Counted from the stretch's first letter, positions 1-10,654 are shown. The stretch: 64,000 nucleotides of DNA from Acetobacterium woodii DSM 1030 (GCF_000247605.1 NC_016894.1:868001-932000); one strand, 5' to 3'. Numbers and translations: made by a program. The notes: a model not told the origin generated them from the sequence alone.

Positions 1-984
1 TCGACCTTATATCCTATTTTTAAAGAAAAAATTAATGGTCCGATCGGAAAAGTGGTTGATATACTGGCCCTTATTTTAACCGTTATTGGAGTGTCAACTT
101 CGCTTGGAATGGGGGCATTACAAGTAAACAGCGGTTTAAATACGCTGTTTAATATTCCCAATACGATCACTTCTCAAGTTGTGATCATTGCGATTATAAC
201 GGTTTTATTTTTAATATCGGCATCAACCGGATTAGATAAAGGAATCAAGATACTCAGCAACACGAATATTATTATTGCCGTGTTGCTTTTGCTATTTGTT
301 TTTTTCTTTGGACCGACAGTGTTTATTATTAATACCTTTGTTGTCAGTTTAAGTGGTTATATCCAGAATATTCTGCCAATGAGTTTAGCTTTAACTCCTT
401 TTGAAAATGATCCCTGGATTGGCACTTGGACGATCTTTTATTGGGCCTGGTGGATTTCATGGGGGCCTTTTGTTGGTACTTTTATTGCCCGAATATCAAA
501 AGGGCGAACAATAAAAGAGTTTATTTTGGGGGTTATTATCGTCCCCGCAATATTTTGTTGTATCTGGTTCGCTGTTTTTGGAGGAACTGCTTTACATTTC
601 GAAATATTTGATGGCATTGATATTGTCTCACCGATTATGGCAGATCAGGCGGTGGGCTTATTTGCAACTTTTTCTTATCTTCCAATCGGAAAAATAATTT
701 CATTGATTGCGACCTTATTAATCACGACCTTTTTTGTTACTTCGGCGGACTCGGCAACATTTGTAATTGGCATGTTTTCCCGAAATGGTGACTTAAATCC
801 GGATAATAAGATAAAAATAATGTGGGGTGTTGTCTTGTCATTAATGGCAATCGTATTGCTTTTTAGTGGTGGGCTGGTAGCAATGAAAAACACGTCGATT
901 ATCATGGCATTACCGTTTCTATTCATCATGATTTTGATGTGTCGGTCACTATATTTGGCTTTAAAAAATGAAAGTAAACGTTAG
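1..984 (+). CDS. BCCT-family transporter, C-terminal part (5' end outside window)
   Basis: The reading frame is open from base 1, so the gene starts upstream of the window; about 327 C-terminal residues are present. The protein is almost entirely hydrophobic with about seven membrane segments. The BCCT signature region is visible (WTIFYWAWWISWGPFVG followed by TFIARISKGRT), as is the earlier stretch GVSTSLGMGALQ typical of the family. BCCT carriers take up quaternary amines such as glycine betaine, choline or carnitine, driven by ion gradients. In acetogens such carriers often feed corrinoid-dependent demethylation; the substrate here cannot be read from the sequence. The chemoreceptor follows on the same strand after about 210 bases with no obvious terminator between. 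Confidence 0.9.
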   Translation, partial: STLYPIFKEKINGPIGKVVDILALILTVIGVSTSLGMGALQVNSGLNTLFNIPNTITSQVVIIAIITVLFLISASTGLDKGIKILSNTNIIIAVLLLLFVFFFGPTVFIINTFVVSLSGYIQNILPMSLALTPFENDPWIGTWTIFYWAWWISWGPFVGTFIARISKGRTIKEFILGVIIVPAIFCCIWFAVFGGTALHFEIFDGIDIVSPIMADQAVGLFATFSYLPIGKIISLIATLLITTFFVTSADSATFVIGMFSRNGDLNPDNKIKIMWGVVLSLMAIVLLFSGGLVAMKNTSIIMALPFLFIMILMCRSLYLALKNESKR

Positions 985-1197
985 CTTGATTTTGGGGAGA
1001 ATAAAATATTCGTTATAGTAAACATTAAATGATACAAACGATTATAAGGGGATTGCCATTTCAAATAAATATTGTTATGATAGTGATGATTTGATGATGC
1101 TTATTTTGAATAGTGATGAACTGTTTGTAGTAACTATTTTTCGAGATGGGGTAATATCTGAGTATGATCAAAAATTGTAAGAAGGGTGAATTTGCAG

Positions 1198-4100
1198 ATG
1201 GAAAAAGAAAATCAGGTTGGCAAATCAAAATCAATTAAGTTTAGATTATTGATTGTGCCATTAATTTGTGTGTTTTGTGGCGTTGTTCTAATTGGATTAA
1301 TCTCTTCCTATTTATCCAGAGAAAGTTTACTGACTGAAATGAGAGAAAATGGATTTGCTTCTTCACAGCGATTTGTCAACCGAATAGAAGGTAATCAAGA
1401 AGCGGTTAAAACCATGAATGAAATGATGGAAACGCAAATCCGTAGCATTGGCAATATTCTAATTGGCAATCGAGATAAAATTAATGATGCTTATCTAACC
1501 CAACTTGCCGCAGAAACGGGAATTGATCATATTTATTGGTATAACTCAACCGGAGAAATTATCAATGCCGCGAATGGCGAATATCTGGGATGGCAAGCGA
1601 CAGTTGGGGATCCAATTTACAATTTTATGATGAGTGGTGCACCAGAACTGATGGAAGAAATCCGCAAAAGCACCGAGTCGGACGAAACCTTTAAATACGG
1701 ATATGTGAGAAGCAGCACTGGCGAATTTGTTCAGGCTGGGGTTACCGCAAATCGGGTATTGGAATTGACTGAAAAGTTCGATTATCAGGCCTTAATTGAC
1801 GAATTGGCATCGGATGAAAGTGTTGTTTATGCCAGCTTTATCAATAAGGATTTAATTGATGTTGCCGATAGCAATAAGGATGATGTTGGAGTCAGTTATC
1901 AAGATGATGAAAACATCAAGAAAGTGGCAATTGATGGTGAAATGAGTGCCAATGAATATTACTATCAAGCAGCAGCGGCCAATGTTTATAATGTTATGTA
2001 TCCGGTTATTATTAATGGCGAATTAAAAGGGGCACTAAAGATTGGTTATTCGATGGAATCGGTGCAGGCAGCAATTACAAAAAATATCATGTTAATTGCA
2101 ATCACGGGATTGTTGATCTTTTTGATTTTAGGTGCGATCTTATATAAATTATCGACTTCAATTATTAAACCGATTGGTCGCATTAATCAGATGCTTAAGG
2201 AAATGGGCCAAGGTCATCTGGGATTACGATTGAATTTGACATCTCAGGACGAAATTGGAGAAATGGCAACGACTTTGGATAACTTTGCCGATGAACTTCA
2301 AAATGTCGTGATTGGGACGATGTATCAAATCTCCTCAGGCGATGTATCAGCTAATATTTGTGAAAAAGATGAATTGGATGAAATTAGCCCGGCATTAAAA
2401 CAGACCATTACAACAATTCGAAACCTGATCGAAGAAACGACTCAATTATCCTATGCGGCAGTGGCGGGTAAATTAGCGACCAGAGGGAATGTGGATGCTT
2501 TTGAAGGCGGTTTTAAAGACATTATCGCTGGGGTTAATGATACCCTTGATGCCGTAGTAGGTCCGCTGAATATGGCTGCCGAATACGTTGATCGGATCGG
2601 TCAGGGTGAAATTCCAGAAATAATTACGAAACACTATGAGGGTGATTTTGATCGCTTGAAACAAAGTATCAATGCCTGCATTAATGGTCTTGGTGCGCTG
2701 GAAGAAGGAAATCGGATTCTGGGATTAATGAGTAAAAATGATTTAAGTCAAAAAATAGAAAATCAATATCTGGGAATCTATGGCGAAATTGGTGAAGCTA
2801 TTAATGGCGTTTATGATCAATTGGTTCATGTTGTTAAAATAGCCAATCATATTGAAATCGGTGAGCTTAGTGATTTAGACGATCTAAAAGCCATTGCCAA
2901 ACGTAGCGAAAATGATACCTTGATTCCAAGTTTAATTGGTATGATGGAGAATATCACTTTATTAGTAGCCGAAACGCAGAATGTGGCACAGATCGCGGTC
3001 GAAGGAGATTTAAACTTTAGAGGTGATGTGACAAAATTTTCTGGTGAATATGCCAAGGTGATTGAGGGCTTTAATCAAACATTGGATGTTGTGATTCATC
3101 CGATCAAAGAAGCCTCGGCAATATTAGAAGAATTGGCGGCCGGAAACCTGGAAATAACAATGACCGGTGACTATCAGGGTGATCATGCGATTATTAAAGA
3201 AGCTATGAATACGACAATTGCTAACTTGAAACGTTATGTGAAGGAAATTACCGATACCCTTGAAGCGATGAGTTTGGGCAATCTGGATCAGGAAATTACC
3301 TCGGCTTATGGCGGCGATTTTCTGGCGATTAAAAATGCGTTGAATGGGATTAGTACGAGTCTAAGTACCACCATGACAGATATTGATACGGCCGCTGCCC
3401 ACGTCGAAATTGGTGCTAAACAAATATCCGATGGTGGTCAGGCATTAGCTCAGGGAACAACACAACAAGCAAGTGCCATCCAGGAATTAACCGCTTCCAT
3501 TGAAGAGGTTGCTGATGAAACTAAACAGAACGCTGTCCGTGCTAATAATGCCAATGAATTGACGGTAAGAGTCCGAAGAAATGCTGAAGTCGGTAATGAT
3601 CGAATGGAAAAAATGATGACTGCGATGCATGATATCGATGATTCATCGAATAACATTTCTAAAATTATTAAGGTTATTGACGACATTGCTTTTCAAACAA
3701 ATATCCTTGCTCTTAATGCCGCGGTTGAAGCCGCCCGGGCAGGACAACATGGAAAAGGGTTTGCTGTTGTTGCTGAAGAAGTAAGAACCCTAGCGGCAAG
3801 AAGTGCCGAAGCGGCCAAAGAAACCACTGGGTTAATTGAAGGTTCAATCGAAAAGGTTGATGTGGGGATAAAAATTGCTGGGGAAACGGCCGAAAGTTTA
3901 AAAGAAATTTTGAACGAAATTGAAAAAGTTACCGGTCTTGTTGGTGATATCACCACCGCCTCCAATGATCAGGCTGCGGAAATCGGCCAGATAACTTTAG
4001 GAATTGAACAGGTTTCGCAGGTTGTTCAAACGAATTCGGCCACCGCTGAAGAAAGTGCGGCATCCAGTGAGGAATTATCCGGTCAAGCTGAAATGCTAAA

Positions 4101-4239
4101 AGAAATGGTAGGCGCATTTCAACTGAAACAAAATATTGAAACACCGGGAGTTATTTCGTTTGATCAGCAAGAAGTTGGTAAAATGAGACCCGCACAGCCG
4201 CAGATTCGGTTGGATGATACGGAGATTGATAAATACTAA
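1198..4239 (+). CDS. Methyl-accepting chemotaxis protein with repeated HAMP-like modules
   Basis: Membrane chemoreceptor of about 1013 residues. One membrane segment lies near residues 15-37 and a second near 297-318, enclosing an extracytoplasmic sensor of about 260 residues. The cytoplasmic part begins with a HAMP domain and then has several further HAMP-like repeats (for example around [17 protein letters not shown] and [17 protein letters not shown]). The signalling domain ends the protein; its conserved hairpin tip ([20 protein letters not shown]) is near residues 827-846. The start is placed at ATG 1198 because the ribosome site GAAGGG lies about nine bases upstream; an in-frame GTG at 1186 would sit directly on that site. 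The large poly-HAMP spacer is unusual in length. Ligand unknown; a role sensing the solute of the preceding BCCT carrier is only a guess. Confidence 0.9.
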   Translation: MEKENQVGKSKSIKFRLLIVPLICVFCGVVLIGLISSYLSRESLLTEMRENGFASSQRFVNRIEGNQEAVKTMNEMMETQIRSIGNILIGNRDKINDAYLTQLAAETGIDHIYWYNSTGEIINAANGEYLGWQATVGDPIYNFMMSGAPELMEEIRKSTESDETFKYGYVRSSTGEFVQAGVTANRVLELTEKFDYQALIDELASDESVVYASFINKDLIDVADSNKDDVGVSYQDDENIKKVAIDGEMSANEYYYQAAAANVYNVMYPVIINGELKGALKIGYSMESVQAAITKNIMLIAITGLLIFLILGAILYKLSTSIIKPIGRINQMLKEMGQGHLGLRLNLTSQDEIGEMATTLDNFADELQNVVIGTMYQISSGDVSANICEKDELDEISPALKQTITTIRNLIEETTQLSYAAVAGKLATRGNVDAFEGGFKDIIAGVNDTLDAVVGPLNMAAEYVDRIGQGEIPEIITKHYEGDFDRLKQSINACINGLGALEEGNRILGLMSKNDLSQKIENQYLGIYGEIGEAINGVYDQLVHVVKIANHIEIGELSDLDDLKAIAKRSENDTLIPSLIGMMENITLLVAETQNVAQIAVEGDLNFRGDVTKFSGEYAKVIEGFNQTLDVVIHPIKEASAILEELAAGNLEITMTGDYQGDHAIIKEAMNTTIANLKRYVKEITDTLEAMSLGNLDQEITSAYGGDFLAIKNALNGISTSLSTTMTDIDTAAAHVEIGAKQISDGGQALAQGTTQQASAIQELTASIEEVADETKQNAVRANNANELTVRVRRNAEVGNDRMEKMMTAMHDIDDSSNNISKIIKVIDDIAFQTNILALNAAVEAARAGQHGKGFAVVAEEVRTLAARSAEAAKETTGLIEGSIEKVDVGIKIAGETAESLKEILNEIEKVTGLVGDITTASNDQAAEIGQITLGIEQVSQVVQTNSATAEESAASSEELSGQAEMLKEMVGAFQLKQNIETPGVISFDQQEVGKMRPAQPQIRLDDTEIDKY

Positions 4240-4275
4240 AAAATTATCAAACGATAATAATAGCAAATTTAAACG

Positions 4276-4315
4276 GCCACCTGAATGTCTATTTAAGACT
4301 CAGGTGGCTGTTTTG
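4276..4315 (+). terminator. Intrinsic terminator after the chemoreceptor
   Basis: Nine-base-pair arms GCCACCTGA and TCAGGTGGC followed by TGTTTTG. It lies between the convergent ends of the chemoreceptor and the glutamate-synthase-like gene and could serve both. Confidence 0.75.
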
Positions 4316-4329
4316 AAAAAATGGTTAAA

Positions 4330-5922
4330 TTAGCCTTTTAAAATAGCAAGGGCTTCGTCACGGCCACAATCCATCAGATATGGAATTTTTGTGACTTTGG
4401 CACATTCTTCAGTTAAGGACATCAGTTCGTTTCTGGTAATACTGTTGGTATTAAAACATCGGGCACCGGCCATTAATTGTTGTAGACCAACCCGAATTTT
4501 ATCGGCATAACTGTAGATTCCAATAGCACCCAGAGGGACGTTTTTGATTTCTTTAGCGCCAACGATATCTTTGACGGCTTCGTAACAAACAAAAATTTCT
4601 TCGGGAGTGGAGCCGAACTGGCTGACTGTTTTGGGGAGATTATTTTCTTTTATCCATTGCTCAATGTTTTTACCAACCATTCCGGGAATCATCAGGGCGC
4701 GCCCCATACAAACCGCTTTTACATACGGGGCTCCAAGAGCTAAAGCTTTGAAGACACCGTCTTCGCTGCTGAATCCGCCGGCAAAAGCCAGATCCGGAAC
4801 CCGTTCGCCTTGGGACTCAAGAATTTGAGCAAACTCAACTGCAGCTGAATGGAGGTAAATGGAGGGCATGCCCCATTCTTCCATCATTCGCCATGGGCTC
4901 ATGCCGGTTCCACCGGGTGCACCATCAATAGTCAGTAGATCAATTTTAGCTTTCGAACACCATCTTATGGCCATTGCCAGTTCTCTTAAACCATAAGCAC
5001 CGGTTTTTAAGGTAATCCGTTTGTAACCTAAGGTTCTTAAACGTTCAACTTCAGCGATAAAACTTTCTTCACTGATAAAGCCGAGTCGACTGTGTCGTTC
5101 GAATTCTTTAATGGCACCGTCATTGAAGGCCATCTGGATAACCGGATCCATTGGATCTGGGGTAACAATGTAACCGCGTTTTTGGAGCTCCAAGGCTCGT
5201 TCGATCGAATTAACCTTGATTTCGCCACCGATACATTTTGCGCCCTGCCCCCATTTTAATTCAATGGTTTCAATATGATGTTTGTTGATGATATATTCGG
5301 CAACGCCAAGACGAGTATCTTCAACATTCATTTGAATAAGGATTTCACCTTTGCCAGAATGGTATTTTCGGTAGGCTGCGATACGGCGATCCATATCCGG
5401 TGCTTCGATCACCAGATTGTTTTTATCAAGAACCAGATGGGGATCGATGCCGCAGACATTTTCACCACAAACGATGGTAACACCGGAGATGGCCGCACCG
5501 ACGGCAAAATGATCCCAGTTTTTACGGGCAATTTCAGTAGAACCCAGAGCGCCGGTAAAAATCGGAACATTCATGGCAACTTTTTTATCCCAGCCATAAG
5601 CACATTCGGTGCTGACATTCGGAAAACGGGCATTGTCCGGGGTTCCGACTTCACCATTAGGCATGCCTTTAGCTCCCAGGGCATAACCTTGAATATTAAG
5701 ATGTGAATAATCGACAGGATAATCTTTATCACCGCCGGCAGTTACATCGCCAAAGGGACCTGGATAAATCAGTTCCCGGCCTCTAAACGTCGCTTTAAAA
5801 ACTTCACAATTACCGCGACATCCATCCACACAGCGTGAACAAATACCAGAACAGGGTACAACACTTTTGGAACGGTTGAAGGTTTCAGTGGCATCGTTGC
5901 CATTAGGTCTTTGAAGATTCAT
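4330..5922 (-). CDS. FMN-binding glutamate synthase-family protein
   Basis: 530 residues matching the central FMN/synthase domain of glutamate synthase (GltS-type TIM barrel). Visible family features include LTIDGAPGGTGMSPW and SIYLHSAAVEFA plus a Gly-rich FMN phosphate region near LAFAGGFSSEDGVFKALALG. The N-terminus has a Cys-rich stretch (CSGICSRCVDGC, then NCEVF), suggesting an iron-sulfur or metal site. No glutaminase domain is present, so it resembles the stand-alone archaeal/clostridial form. The start ATG has a strong ribosome site (AAGGGGG) seven bases upstream. It is monocistronic here. Whether it makes glutamate or acts on another amino donor is not determinable from the sequence. 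Confidence 0.85.
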   Translation of the reverse strand: MNLQRPNGNDATETFNRSKSVVPCSGICSRCVDGCRGNCEVFKATFRGRELIYPGPFGDVTAGGDKDYPVDYSHLNIQGYALGAKGMPNGEVGTPDNARFPNVSTECAYGWDKKVAMNVPIFTGALGSTEIARKNWDHFAVGAAISGVTIVCGENVCGIDPHLVLDKNNLVIEAPDMDRRIAAYRKYHSGKGEILIQMNVEDTRLGVAEYIINKHHIETIELKWGQGAKCIGGEIKVNSIERALELQKRGYIVTPDPMDPVIQMAFNDGAIKEFERHSRLGFISEESFIAEVERLRTLGYKRITLKTGAYGLRELAMAIRWCSKAKIDLLTIDGAPGGTGMSPWRMMEEWGMPSIYLHSAAVEFAQILESQGERVPDLAFAGGFSSEDGVFKALALGAPYVKAVCMGRALMIPGMVGKNIEQWIKENNLPKTVSQFGSTPEEIFVCYEAVKDIVGAKEIKNVPLGAIGIYSYADKIRVGLQQLMAGARCFNTNSITRNELMSLTEECAKVTKIPYLMDCGRDEALAILKG

Positions 5923-6163
5923 TAATTTTCCCCCTTGAAAATTGTTTTTGGCATTAATCAGAGAACAAGCATCCGTTAATAATTGTTATCGCCATTGAAA
6001 ACAATCAATCCTTGATCGCTGAAAAAAGACTTACTTCACTATTATAAATCAAATCAATATATTGTCAATATATCTCATTTTAGTTCAGAATAATGTCAAA
6101 AATAAAAAAGAATCGGGATTGACTAACTTCTTAAACGAAGCTATTTTTGTGAATAAATTAAAA

Positions 6164-6204
6164 AACCAACCCCAGATGTATAATTCATACATTTGGGGTT
6201 GGTT
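6164..6204 (-). terminator. Intrinsic terminator of the sensor kinase operon
   Basis: Long inverted repeat AACCAACCCCAGATGTAT / ATACATTTGGGGTTGGTT; on the minus strand it is followed by TTTTTTAATTT. It lies ten bases after the kinase stop codon. Confidence 0.85.
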
Positions 6205-6213
6205 AACGTAATA

Positions 6214-7758
6214 TTATTTAATTTTTAACGAAAACCAGAAAGTTGAACCTTCGTTAAGGTTTGAGGTTACACCGTAGTCACCGTTGTGCACATCAAAGAT
6301 CGATTTTACGATTGACAGACCCAATCCAGTGCCGGTGATAGCTCTTTTATGGTTTTTATCGACCTTATAGTAACGTTCCCAAATATAAGGAAGATCCTCG
6401 GCGGCAATCCCTTCACCGGTATCGGATATGGCAATTTTGATCCAGTCAGAATTTTGATCCAAGGGGTTTTTAAAAACGCTTTGGATGACTGTGATCATTT
6501 TATCTGGGCCGGTGTAGTTGATGGCGTTGGTTAATAAATTGTAAAAGGCCTGTGATATCCGCGTCTCATCGGCCAAAACCATGATATCGTCGGCTGCTTT
6601 GAAAACGATCGTATAACCATCAGATTCCATCAGCTTATTCATCCGGTTAACGGTATCACGCAAGCTAACCGTTAGGCAATAGGGTTGTCGATTGATAGTG
6701 ATATTACCGGTTTGCAGTTTGGAAATATCCATGACATCATTGACAAGGGTCGTTAAACGTTTGGTTTCATCGACAATAATTTGGGCGTTTTCGGCATTAT
6801 TTTCATCCGGCAAATCGCGCATGGCTTCAGCATAACCGCTGATTAAAGTAAGCGGCGTGCGTAAATCATGGGAGATATTAGCAATAAGTTCCTGTCGTAG
6901 CAGTTCGACTTTGGAAAGCTCTCGGGCAGTATAGTTAAGGGTATTCGAAAGCTCTGAAATTTCCTTGTAGTCAGTGGCCTTAAAGCGGGTGGAGTAGTCA
7001 CCGGTTGCCAGCATCTTGGCACTGGCGTTAATGGCTTCAATCGGTCGTGATATCCATTTGGCAATAATCAGAGCCAAGATCACCGAAAACAAGATCATCA
7101 CAGCAGTAATATAATATAATTGCACCCGAAGGGTATTAACCGTAGCGTTCAAGGGTGAAATCATTGAGTTGAGAACCAAGGTTAATTTATTATTATTGGA
7201 ATCCGTTAAGATTTTTGAATAAATAATCGTATCATCATCTTTGTCATCTAAATCGTTATACGGCTTAACTGGAAGCTGGAGATGGTCAGTCGCGGTTGGA
7301 TTTTTCGTAGCATCAGATTCTCGTTGCCGGTTATTAAAATCCTCATGATTGTAATATTGAAACAATTCACCATCATTTTCCATTACGGTTAAAAGAAAGG
7401 ATTTTTCATCAAAAGCCGATTTGCTGTGGATTAAACAATCTCTGATAACGTGCGAAGAATACATAACTTCACCAGAATTTGATAAAACTTCGATACAAAT
7501 GTTGTTAGTTTCAGAAAGCTGAGTGATGATTGCTTCCAGATCATCATCATTGATGTTTTTTTCAATTGTGTGGGCAGTGTTTTTTATTTCATTGACTTTG
7601 ATGTTTTGATAAAAGCTATTTAAAAAAACAACCTGAAAAAGCCAAAGTAGAATTAGCAGCACACCACAAAAAGCGAGGAGAAAAAGAAAAATTTTCCATT
7701 TCACGCTGATTTGACGGGAACTATTTTTTTGATGGGAAGAGTAATTATTTTTTTTCAC
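6214..7758 (-). CDS. Two-component sensor histidine kinase
   Basis: About 514 residues. A first membrane segment near residues 22-45 (IFLFLLAFCGVLLILLWLF), an extracytoplasmic sensor of about 150 residues, a second membrane segment, a HAMP domain, then HisKA (phospho-accepting His in ANISHDLRTPL) and HATPase_c with G-boxes (ISDTGEGIAAEDL, TGTGLGLSIVK). The GTG at 7758 is chosen as start because AAGGG lies about eight bases upstream and it falls four bases after the stop of the response regulator gene; a longer frame would overlap the regulator. Operon partner of the OmpR-type regulator. Signal unknown. Confidence 0.92.
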   Translation of the reverse strand: MKKNNYSSHQKNSSRQISVKWKIFLFLLAFCGVLLILLWLFQVVFLNSFYQNIKVNEIKNTAHTIEKNINDDDLEAIITQLSETNNICIEVLSNSGEVMYSSHVIRDCLIHSKSAFDEKSFLLTVMENDGELFQYYNHEDFNNRQRESDATKNPTATDHLQLPVKPYNDLDDKDDDTIIYSKILTDSNNNKLTLVLNSMISPLNATVNTLRVQLYYITAVMILFSVILALIIAKWISRPIEAINASAKMLATGDYSTRFKATDYKEISELSNTLNYTARELSKVELLRQELIANISHDLRTPLTLISGYAEAMRDLPDENNAENAQIIVDETKRLTTLVNDVMDISKLQTGNITINRQPYCLTVSLRDTVNRMNKLMESDGYTIVFKAADDIMVLADETRISQAFYNLLTNAINYTGPDKMITVIQSVFKNPLDQNSDWIKIAISDTGEGIAAEDLPYIWERYYKVDKNHKRAITGTGLGLSIVKSIFDVHNGDYGVTSNLNEGSTFWFSLKIK

Positions 7759-7762
7759 GGGG

Positions 7763-8434
7763 TTACCCTTCAAAGCGATAACCAACGCCCCGGAGGGTGG
7801 TGATCAACCTGGCGTACTTACCCAGACTCTTTCGCAACAATTTAATATGTGTGTCCAGTGTGCGGTCGTCCCCATAAAAATCATAACCCCAAACTTCAGT
7901 AATCAGTTTTTCTCGGGTTAAGGCAATGTTTTTATTACGGATCATATAAAAAATTAAATCGAATTCTTTCGGAGACATTTCGATGTTTTCGTTATCGATA
8001 AGAATTCTTCTGGCAGTAAAATCAGCGGTCAAACTATCTTTTTGAAAGACATCATGCTCCTGCGGTTGAGCACGGGAAGAACGTTTCATAATGGCATCAA
8101 TACGCATCATCAATTCTTTGGGCGAAAAAGGTTTAACGACATAATCATCAATACCTAATTCAAAACCATGAATTTTGTCATATTCTTCACCTCGGGCAGA
8201 AAGCATTAACACCGGTGTGTTCTGAGTTTTTCTAATTTCCTTAACAGCCGAAAAACCATCCAGTTCAGGCATCATAATATCCATAATAATAATATCAAAA
8301 GATTCTTTACGACATAATTCAACGGCTTCCATGCCATTTGAAGCTTCGACGGCTGTATGGCCTTCAAAAATCGCATATTTTTTAATCAAAGCTCTAATTT
8401 TTTCTTCATCATCGGTTATTAATATTTTATACAT
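7763..8434 (-). CDS. OmpR/PhoB-family response regulator
   Basis: 223 residues: receiver domain with acidic pair Asp8/Asp9, phospho-acceptor Asp52 (IIIMDIMMPELDG) and Lys100 (DDYVVKPF), then a winged-helix DNA-binding domain ending in TTLRGVGYRFEG. The ATG has AGAGGTG about six bases upstream. It is the first gene of a two-gene operon with the kinase. A TATAAT hexamer lies on the minus strand at 8502-8507 but I see no convincing -35. Confidence 0.93.
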   Translation of the reverse strand: MYKILITDDEEKIRALIKKYAIFEGHTAVEASNGMEAVELCRKESFDIIIMDIMMPELDGFSAVKEIRKTQNTPVLMLSARGEEYDKIHGFELGIDDYVVKPFSPKELMMRIDAIMKRSSRAQPQEHDVFQKDSLTADFTARRILIDNENIEMSPKEFDLIFYMIRNKNIALTREKLITEVWGYDFYGDDRTLDTHIKLLRKSLGKYARLITTLRGVGYRFEG

Positions 8435-8588
8435 CTATTTCACCTCTTTAGCTCATTGTTATGGAAATAGCAAAGTTAACACCACTTTTTAATTAGCTAC
8501 TATTATAATATAAACAGCATAATATTGCTAAGTGTTTATCATGTGAACAAGTTATGATTAATATCTGAAATATTTGCAGAATCGTTAT

Positions 8589-8633
8589 TTTTTTATTTTT
8601 ATCTGTGACGTCGTCACAGATAAAAATAAAAAA
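8589..8633. repeat. Near-perfect palindrome in a divergent promoter region
   Basis: Two 21-base arms are perfectly complementary around a three-base centre (GTC at 8610-8612). The inner part reads ATCTGTGAC / GTCACAGAT and the outer part is T- and A-rich. It sits between the divergently transcribed response regulator and rhodanese genes. The 3' arm ends in A rather than T on either strand, so it is not a standard intrinsic terminator; an operator, or a hairpin at the 5' end of the rhodanese transcript, fits better. Confidence 0.8.
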
Positions 8634-8708
8634 GTAATGTAATATAAAGGCAGTTAGTAAAGAAGATAAAAATTTACAGGAATAAATAATATAAAGGAAG
8701 GTTTTATT

Positions 8709-9062
8709 ATGTTAAACTTATTATCAAGAAACTCAGGAAGCAAGAATTCAGTGAAAAAAATATCCCCGGTTGAGGCCAAAAAACGATTAGACGCAAATGA
8801 ACCAATTGTGCTGCTAGATGTTAGAGAGCAGGCAGAATATGTCGATCGACATATTCCCAACAGCATTAATGTGCCATTAAGCAATATTGCTTCAGTTGAG
8901 AAACGTTTAAAAGATAAAAATGCCACTATTTTTGTTTATTGTTTAAGCGGTGGGAGATCGTCTAGTGCAGCAGCTCAAATGGCTAAGATGGGCTATCAAA
9001 ATATTTATAATCTGGGTGGGATCAGCAGTTGGCGATATGAGACAGTGAGTGGACGAAATTAA
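8709..9062 (+). CDS. Single-domain rhodanese-like sulfurtransferase
   Basis: 117 residues. Rhodanese fold with VLLDVREQAEYVDRHIPNSI and the active-site loop CLSGGRSS, in which Cys78 would carry the persulfide. No signal peptide, so cytoplasmic. The start ATG has AAGGAAGG just upstream. It is followed after about 20 bases by an ASKHA-domain protein on the same strand, probably co-transcribed. Sulfur donor and acceptor are unknown. Confidence 0.88.
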   Translation: MLNLLSRNSGSKNSVKKISPVEAKKRLDANEPIVLLDVREQAEYVDRHIPNSINVPLSNIASVEKRLKDKNATIFVYCLSGGRSSSAAAQMAKMGYQNIYNLGGISSWRYETVSGRN

Positions 9063-9082
9063 AAAGAAATAATGAGGTGCTT

Positions 9083-10642
9083 ATGGGAAATTCTAAAATC
9101 AAGGCATTAACCATGAAAAAATTTATCAAAATATCACCGCCGGGAAATGGGGACATCATAGCCGATCAAGAACGTGTCCTTAAAGCCTTGCATGATGAGT
9201 TTGGTGAGGTACGGTTTTCCCATCAGCTTTTAAAAAAAATATACCCTCTGTGCCGACAGGCCAATTGGGAAGTTACGACAACGCTGATTAAAAATGGAAA
9301 ATATTGGGAGCTTGTTGAACTGGAAGCCGGCGACAAAAGCGCCTATCACCTTGGGATAGCAGTCGATCTGGGCAGCACTTCGGTGACGATGCGCGTGATT
9401 GATTTAAATACCGCGGCGGTGCTAGGAGAAGAAAGCATCTTAAATCATCAGATTAAATATGGTGATGATATTCTGACCCGAATATTTTATACGAAAGACA
9501 AAAATGAACACCTTAAAGCGATTCAACAAGCGACAGTTGATACTATCAACGTTTTATTTAATGAGTTTGTCAAAAAAATGGTAATTGATCCCCTGGAATA
9601 CACAGTTATGGTTATTTCCGGCAATACTACAATGGTTCATTTTTTAATGGGGATTGATCCCTGGCCTATTTTTGAATATCCTTATGCTCCGGTTTTTAAT
9701 CATACCGGTTATCGGAATTGTCAGGATTTTGGTTTGCTTGTCAACGGATGTTTTTATTGTCTGCCTTCAGTGGCTAATTATTTGGGGGGCGATACAATAA
9801 GTGGTTTATTGGTCGCAAAACTTGAAGAAAAAGATGAGCTGGGATTATTTATTGATATTGGGACCAATGGAGAAATGGTTCTGGGCAATAAAAACTTTCT
9901 CGTTGCCGGAGCGGGTGCTGCCGGACCGGCATTGGAAGGTGGGATCAGTAAACATGGCATGAAAGCGACAACAGGGGCGGTTGATACCGTTACAATTGTA
10001 GAAAATGAATTAAGGCTGACAACCATTAAAGGGGGTCGGCCTCTTGGTATTTGCGGATCAGGAATTGTCGATCTGATTGCGCAAATGCTGCTCAATGGAT
10101 GGATTGACTTTTCTGGCCGTTTTAACCCGGAAAAATCGCAGCGAATTGTTAAACGTGATGGCGAATATGGGGTTTTATATGCAAACCGTGATGAAGCTGG
10201 AAATGGTGAAGAATTATTATTTACCCAGACCGATATGAACCAGTTTATCGATACCAAAGCGGCAGCAAGTACCATGGTTGCTTATCTGTTGGAACGATTG
10301 GGGGTGACACCCATGGATGTCGAGCGGTTATATGTTTCTGGGGCTTTTGGCACCTATATCAATCTGGAGTCGGCAATCACGATTGGGCTTTATCCGGATT
10401 TACCGAGAGAACGTTTTGTTTCATTGGGAAATAGTTCCTTGAATGGGGCAAACGCGCTTTTAACCGACCGCGAAAAAATGACGACTGCGATTAAACTTCA
10501 GGAGCGAATCGAATATCTGGAATTTGGCGCGGCGACAGATTTTATTTCCAAGATGCATGCATCACGATTTTTGCCACATACCGATTTCGATTTATATCCG
10601 ACGGTTAAAGCAGAATTGATAAAGCGGGGTCGCTTTCGTTAA
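9083..10642 (+). CDS. ASKHA-domain protein, RACo/RamA-like corrinoid activator lacking the ferredoxin domain
   Basis: About 519 residues. The ATPase core of the reductive activator of corrinoid proteins is present: LGIAVDLGSTSVTMRVIDL (phosphate 1), FIDIGTNGEMVLGN, GPALEGGISKHGM, and ICGSGIVDLIAQML (adenosine side). Family members use ATP to reduce Co(II) corrinoids to Co(I). Typical RACo proteins begin with a plant-type [2Fe-2S] domain and RamA proteins end with two [4Fe-4S] motifs; neither is visible here, so reducing electrons would have to come from another protein. Start ATG 9083 follows GAGGTG by about six bases; ATG 9113 is an alternative. The operon with a rhodanese is unusual. Confidence 0.82.
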   Translation: MGNSKIKALTMKKFIKISPPGNGDIIADQERVLKALHDEFGEVRFSHQLLKKIYPLCRQANWEVTTTLIKNGKYWELVELEAGDKSAYHLGIAVDLGSTSVTMRVIDLNTAAVLGEESILNHQIKYGDDILTRIFYTKDKNEHLKAIQQATVDTINVLFNEFVKKMVIDPLEYTVMVISGNTTMVHFLMGIDPWPIFEYPYAPVFNHTGYRNCQDFGLLVNGCFYCLPSVANYLGGDTISGLLVAKLEEKDELGLFIDIGTNGEMVLGNKNFLVAGAGAAGPALEGGISKHGMKATTGAVDTVTIVENELRLTTIKGGRPLGICGSGIVDLIAQMLLNGWIDFSGRFNPEKSQRIVKRDGEYGVLYANRDEAGNGEELLFTQTDMNQFIDTKAAASTMVAYLLERLGVTPMDVERLYVSGAFGTYINLESAITIGLYPDLPRERFVSLGNSSLNGANALLTDREKMTTAIKLQERIEYLEFGAATDFISKMHASRFLPHTDFDLYPTVKAELIKRGRFR

Positions 10643-10654
10643 TTAAATCGGATA

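Noticed and set aside
1031-1180. Short plus-strand frame between the BCCT and chemoreceptor genes (ends [14 protein letters not shown])
   Set aside because: Reasonable composition but no start with a ribosome site; too short to name, possibly a gene remnant.
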